DNA from: Alphaproteobacteria bacterium | Lineage (GTDB): Bacteria; Pseudomonadota; Alphaproteobacteria; Micropepsales; Micropepsaceae | DNA length: 7,300 bases | Assembly (NCBI GenBank): GCA_947373775.1 | Contig: CANBZE010000089.1 | Coordinates: forward strand, 1 to 7,300 | Direction of reading: 5' to 3' | Shown here: piece by piece, positions 6,091 through 7,300 of the stretch | Layout of the letters: each line of letters opens with the position of its first letter | Numbering within the stretch: the stretch's first letter is position 1 | Notes under the pieces: model-generated | The model's input: the letters and a program-made list of their open reading frames with translations, nothing else | The model's database searches: none | What the model was told of the DNA's origin: nothing | Program-made: the position numbers and the translations under genes

Positions 6091-7238
6091 AACGGATAAT
6101 CGCGGCCGTCGCCCAGGGCGGCCGCCAGAACATTGGGCAGCAGCACATACAGCCGCCCCGGCGCCTTCATTGCGCCGGCGCGGCGTTCCGCCTCGCTGCC
6201 AAAGCCAAAGAACATGTCGGCGCGTACCGGTCCGCGAATGGCGCCGCCGGTATCCTGGGCCACCATCACGGCGCGCACCGGATCGGGCCCGTCAGCGGCG
6301 ACATAGAAAGGCGCGCCCAGGGCATGAATGCGCTGGTCCACCGCGATGCTGCCCAGCGGCGTGATGTTCACGCCTTGCGATCCGGTCGATCCCAACGCCG
6401 TGTCGCCGAGCGCCTTCTGTTCAAAGAAGATATAGCTGCGGTCGGTTTCCATCACGGCGCGGGCGCGATCGGGGTGCGCCAAAAGCCAGGCGCGGATGGT
6501 CTGCAAGGACACGGTCTCGCGCGCCAGCGATCCATCGGCAATCAGGGTGCGGCCTATCGCCGTGTAGGGCTGGCCGTTCTCGCCGGCATAGGCGATGCGC
6601 GCACTTGTTTGATCTTTGGCGCCATCCTCGAACACCACCCGGCCCGAGCCCTGTATCTGCAGGAAGAAGAACGCCACCGCGTCGTCGGTGTAGAACAGCA
6701 CCGGCGCATCCACGCCCTTGTCATTGATCCGGGCGCGGTCGGCATAGGGCACCAGCGCGTGTCCGGATACTTTGCCGGAGATGTGCTCACCCTTCAGCTT
6801 GGGATTGAACAGGCCCAGATCGGCGCGCACGAGGTCGGGCGGCAAGCCGTAGACCGGCGTCTGAAAAGCGTTTTGCTTTTTGCGGCTGCCCTTGATCTGC
6901 GGCTCGTAGTAACCGGTGAACAATCCATCGCTGCCGCTCACCGCATAGGGCGTGAAGGTTTTTTGGAAAAATGCCCTGGCGTCTCCGCTCGCATCGGCGC
7001 AGGCGCGTCGCCAGTCCGCTACGGTGCCGGCATAGCCCGCCCCGCCCATGGGCGCGGTGTCCGGCTTTGCTGCCAGCGCGGCACAACTGCGCTGGAAGGC
7101 CGCGAGCGCTGCGTCGGCATTGCCATCCGTCCAGCCCGGAAGATCGGAAAAACTGGTGCGCGACAGATGCAGACTGGAAGCCGGTTGGGTTTTCGGCGGC
7201 GGCGGGCTGCTGCAGGCCGCAAGCGCCAGCACAGCCAA
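6087..7238 (-). CDS. mltA: Membrane-bound lytic murein transglycosylase A (start unresolved)
   Basis: MltA is an outer-membrane lipoprotein that cleaves the peptidoglycan glycan strand to leave a 1,6-anhydro-muramyl end. From TTG at 7238 the product is 383 residues. Motifs are GLFTGYYEPQIKGSR (105-119), TPVYGLPPDLV (127-137), AFFFLQIQGSGRV (189-201) with the MltA-domain IQGSG, RSYIFFE (267-273) and the 3D-domain AQDTGGAIRGPVRADMFFGFG (327-347), written here as its two parts AQDTGGAIRG and PVRADMFFGFG. Aspartates D329 and D341 lie there, and one is expected to match the catalytic Asp of E. coli MltA. A lipobox LAAC puts the acceptor cysteine at residue 9, too close to a TTG start for a working signal peptide. 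The frame stays open to the window edge (RNPQLLRLAVLALAAC), so the real start probably lies upstream. The stop overlaps the smr start. Confidence 0.92.
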   Translation of the reverse strand: MAVLALAACSSPPPPKTQPASSLHLSRTSFSDLPGWTDGNADAALAAFQRSCAALAAKPDTAPMGGAGYAGTVADWRRACADASGDARAFFQKTFTPYAVSGSDGLFTGYYEPQIKGSRKKQNAFQTPVYGLPPDLVRADLGLFNPKLKGEHISGKVSGHALVPYADRARINDKGVDAPVLFYTDDAVAFFFLQIQGSGRVVFEDGAKDQTSARIAYAGENGQPYTAIGRTLIADGSLARETVSLQTIRAWLLAHPDRARAVMETDRSYIFFEQKALGDTALGSTGSQGVNITPLGSIAVDQRIHALGAPFYVAADGPDPVRAVMVAQDTGGAIRGPVRADMFFGFGSEAERRAGAMKAPGRLYVLLPNVLAAALGDGRDYPL

Positions 7239-7300
7239 ACGAAGAAGCTGCGGATTCCGGACCCTCGCCGGAGGTCGCCACCAGCACCCCGGTGGGGTCC

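Noticed and set aside
5202..6364. Plus-strand open frames across yjbQ, smr and the end of mltA
   Set aside because: They lie opposite three genes with clear family motifs and show no similarity of their own.

Overview
This GC-rich window carries ten protein genes packed almost end to end. Nine have a recognisable family and one is an uncharacterised lipoprotein. The protein sequences and gene order point to an alphaproteobacterium: RNase PH divergent from hrcA-grpE, a dapB-nth pair, an alphaproteobacterial adenosine-kinase-like PfkB protein, and an mltA-smr pair. I cannot place it to order or genus. I see no transposase, integrase, phage gene, CRISPR array, tRNA or rRNA, so this looks like ordinary core chromosome.

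Layout. Bases 1-460 (minus) hold the 5' part of rph, which runs off the left edge. A 97-bp divergent spacer follows. The plus strand then carries hrcA (558-1619), grpE (1652-2221), dapB (2245-3048) and nth (3045-3749), with gaps of 32 and 23 bp and a 4-bp overlap, which looks like one operon. A minus-strand lipoprotein gene (3712-4077) converges on nth and overlaps it by 38 bp. It is divergent from a PfkB-family kinase gene on the plus strand (4177-5190) across a 99-bp spacer. The right third is a minus-strand operon, in transcription order mltA (from about 7238 or beyond), smr and yjbQ. It meets the kinase gene tail to tail, and the two stop codons share bases.

Function. hrcA and grpE belong to the DnaK heat-shock system: HrcA is the CIRCE-binding repressor and GrpE is the DnaK nucleotide-exchange factor. 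dapB serves lysine and diaminopimelate (peptidoglycan) synthesis, nth base-excision repair, and rph tRNA 3' processing. mltA encodes an outer-membrane murein hydrolase, smr a MutS2-type nuclease-domain protein, and yjbQ a small UPF0047 enzyme. They look like housekeeping functions sharing transcripts, not one pathway.

I did not find an undescribed multi-gene system. The points worth a second look are: dnaK and dnaJ are missing between grpE and dapB; hrcA has no CIRCE upstream; a perfect 8-bp inverted repeat lies inside the nth/lipoprotein overlap; two convergent stop codons overlap; and the mltA start is unresolved because the only in-window start leaves too short a signal peptide.
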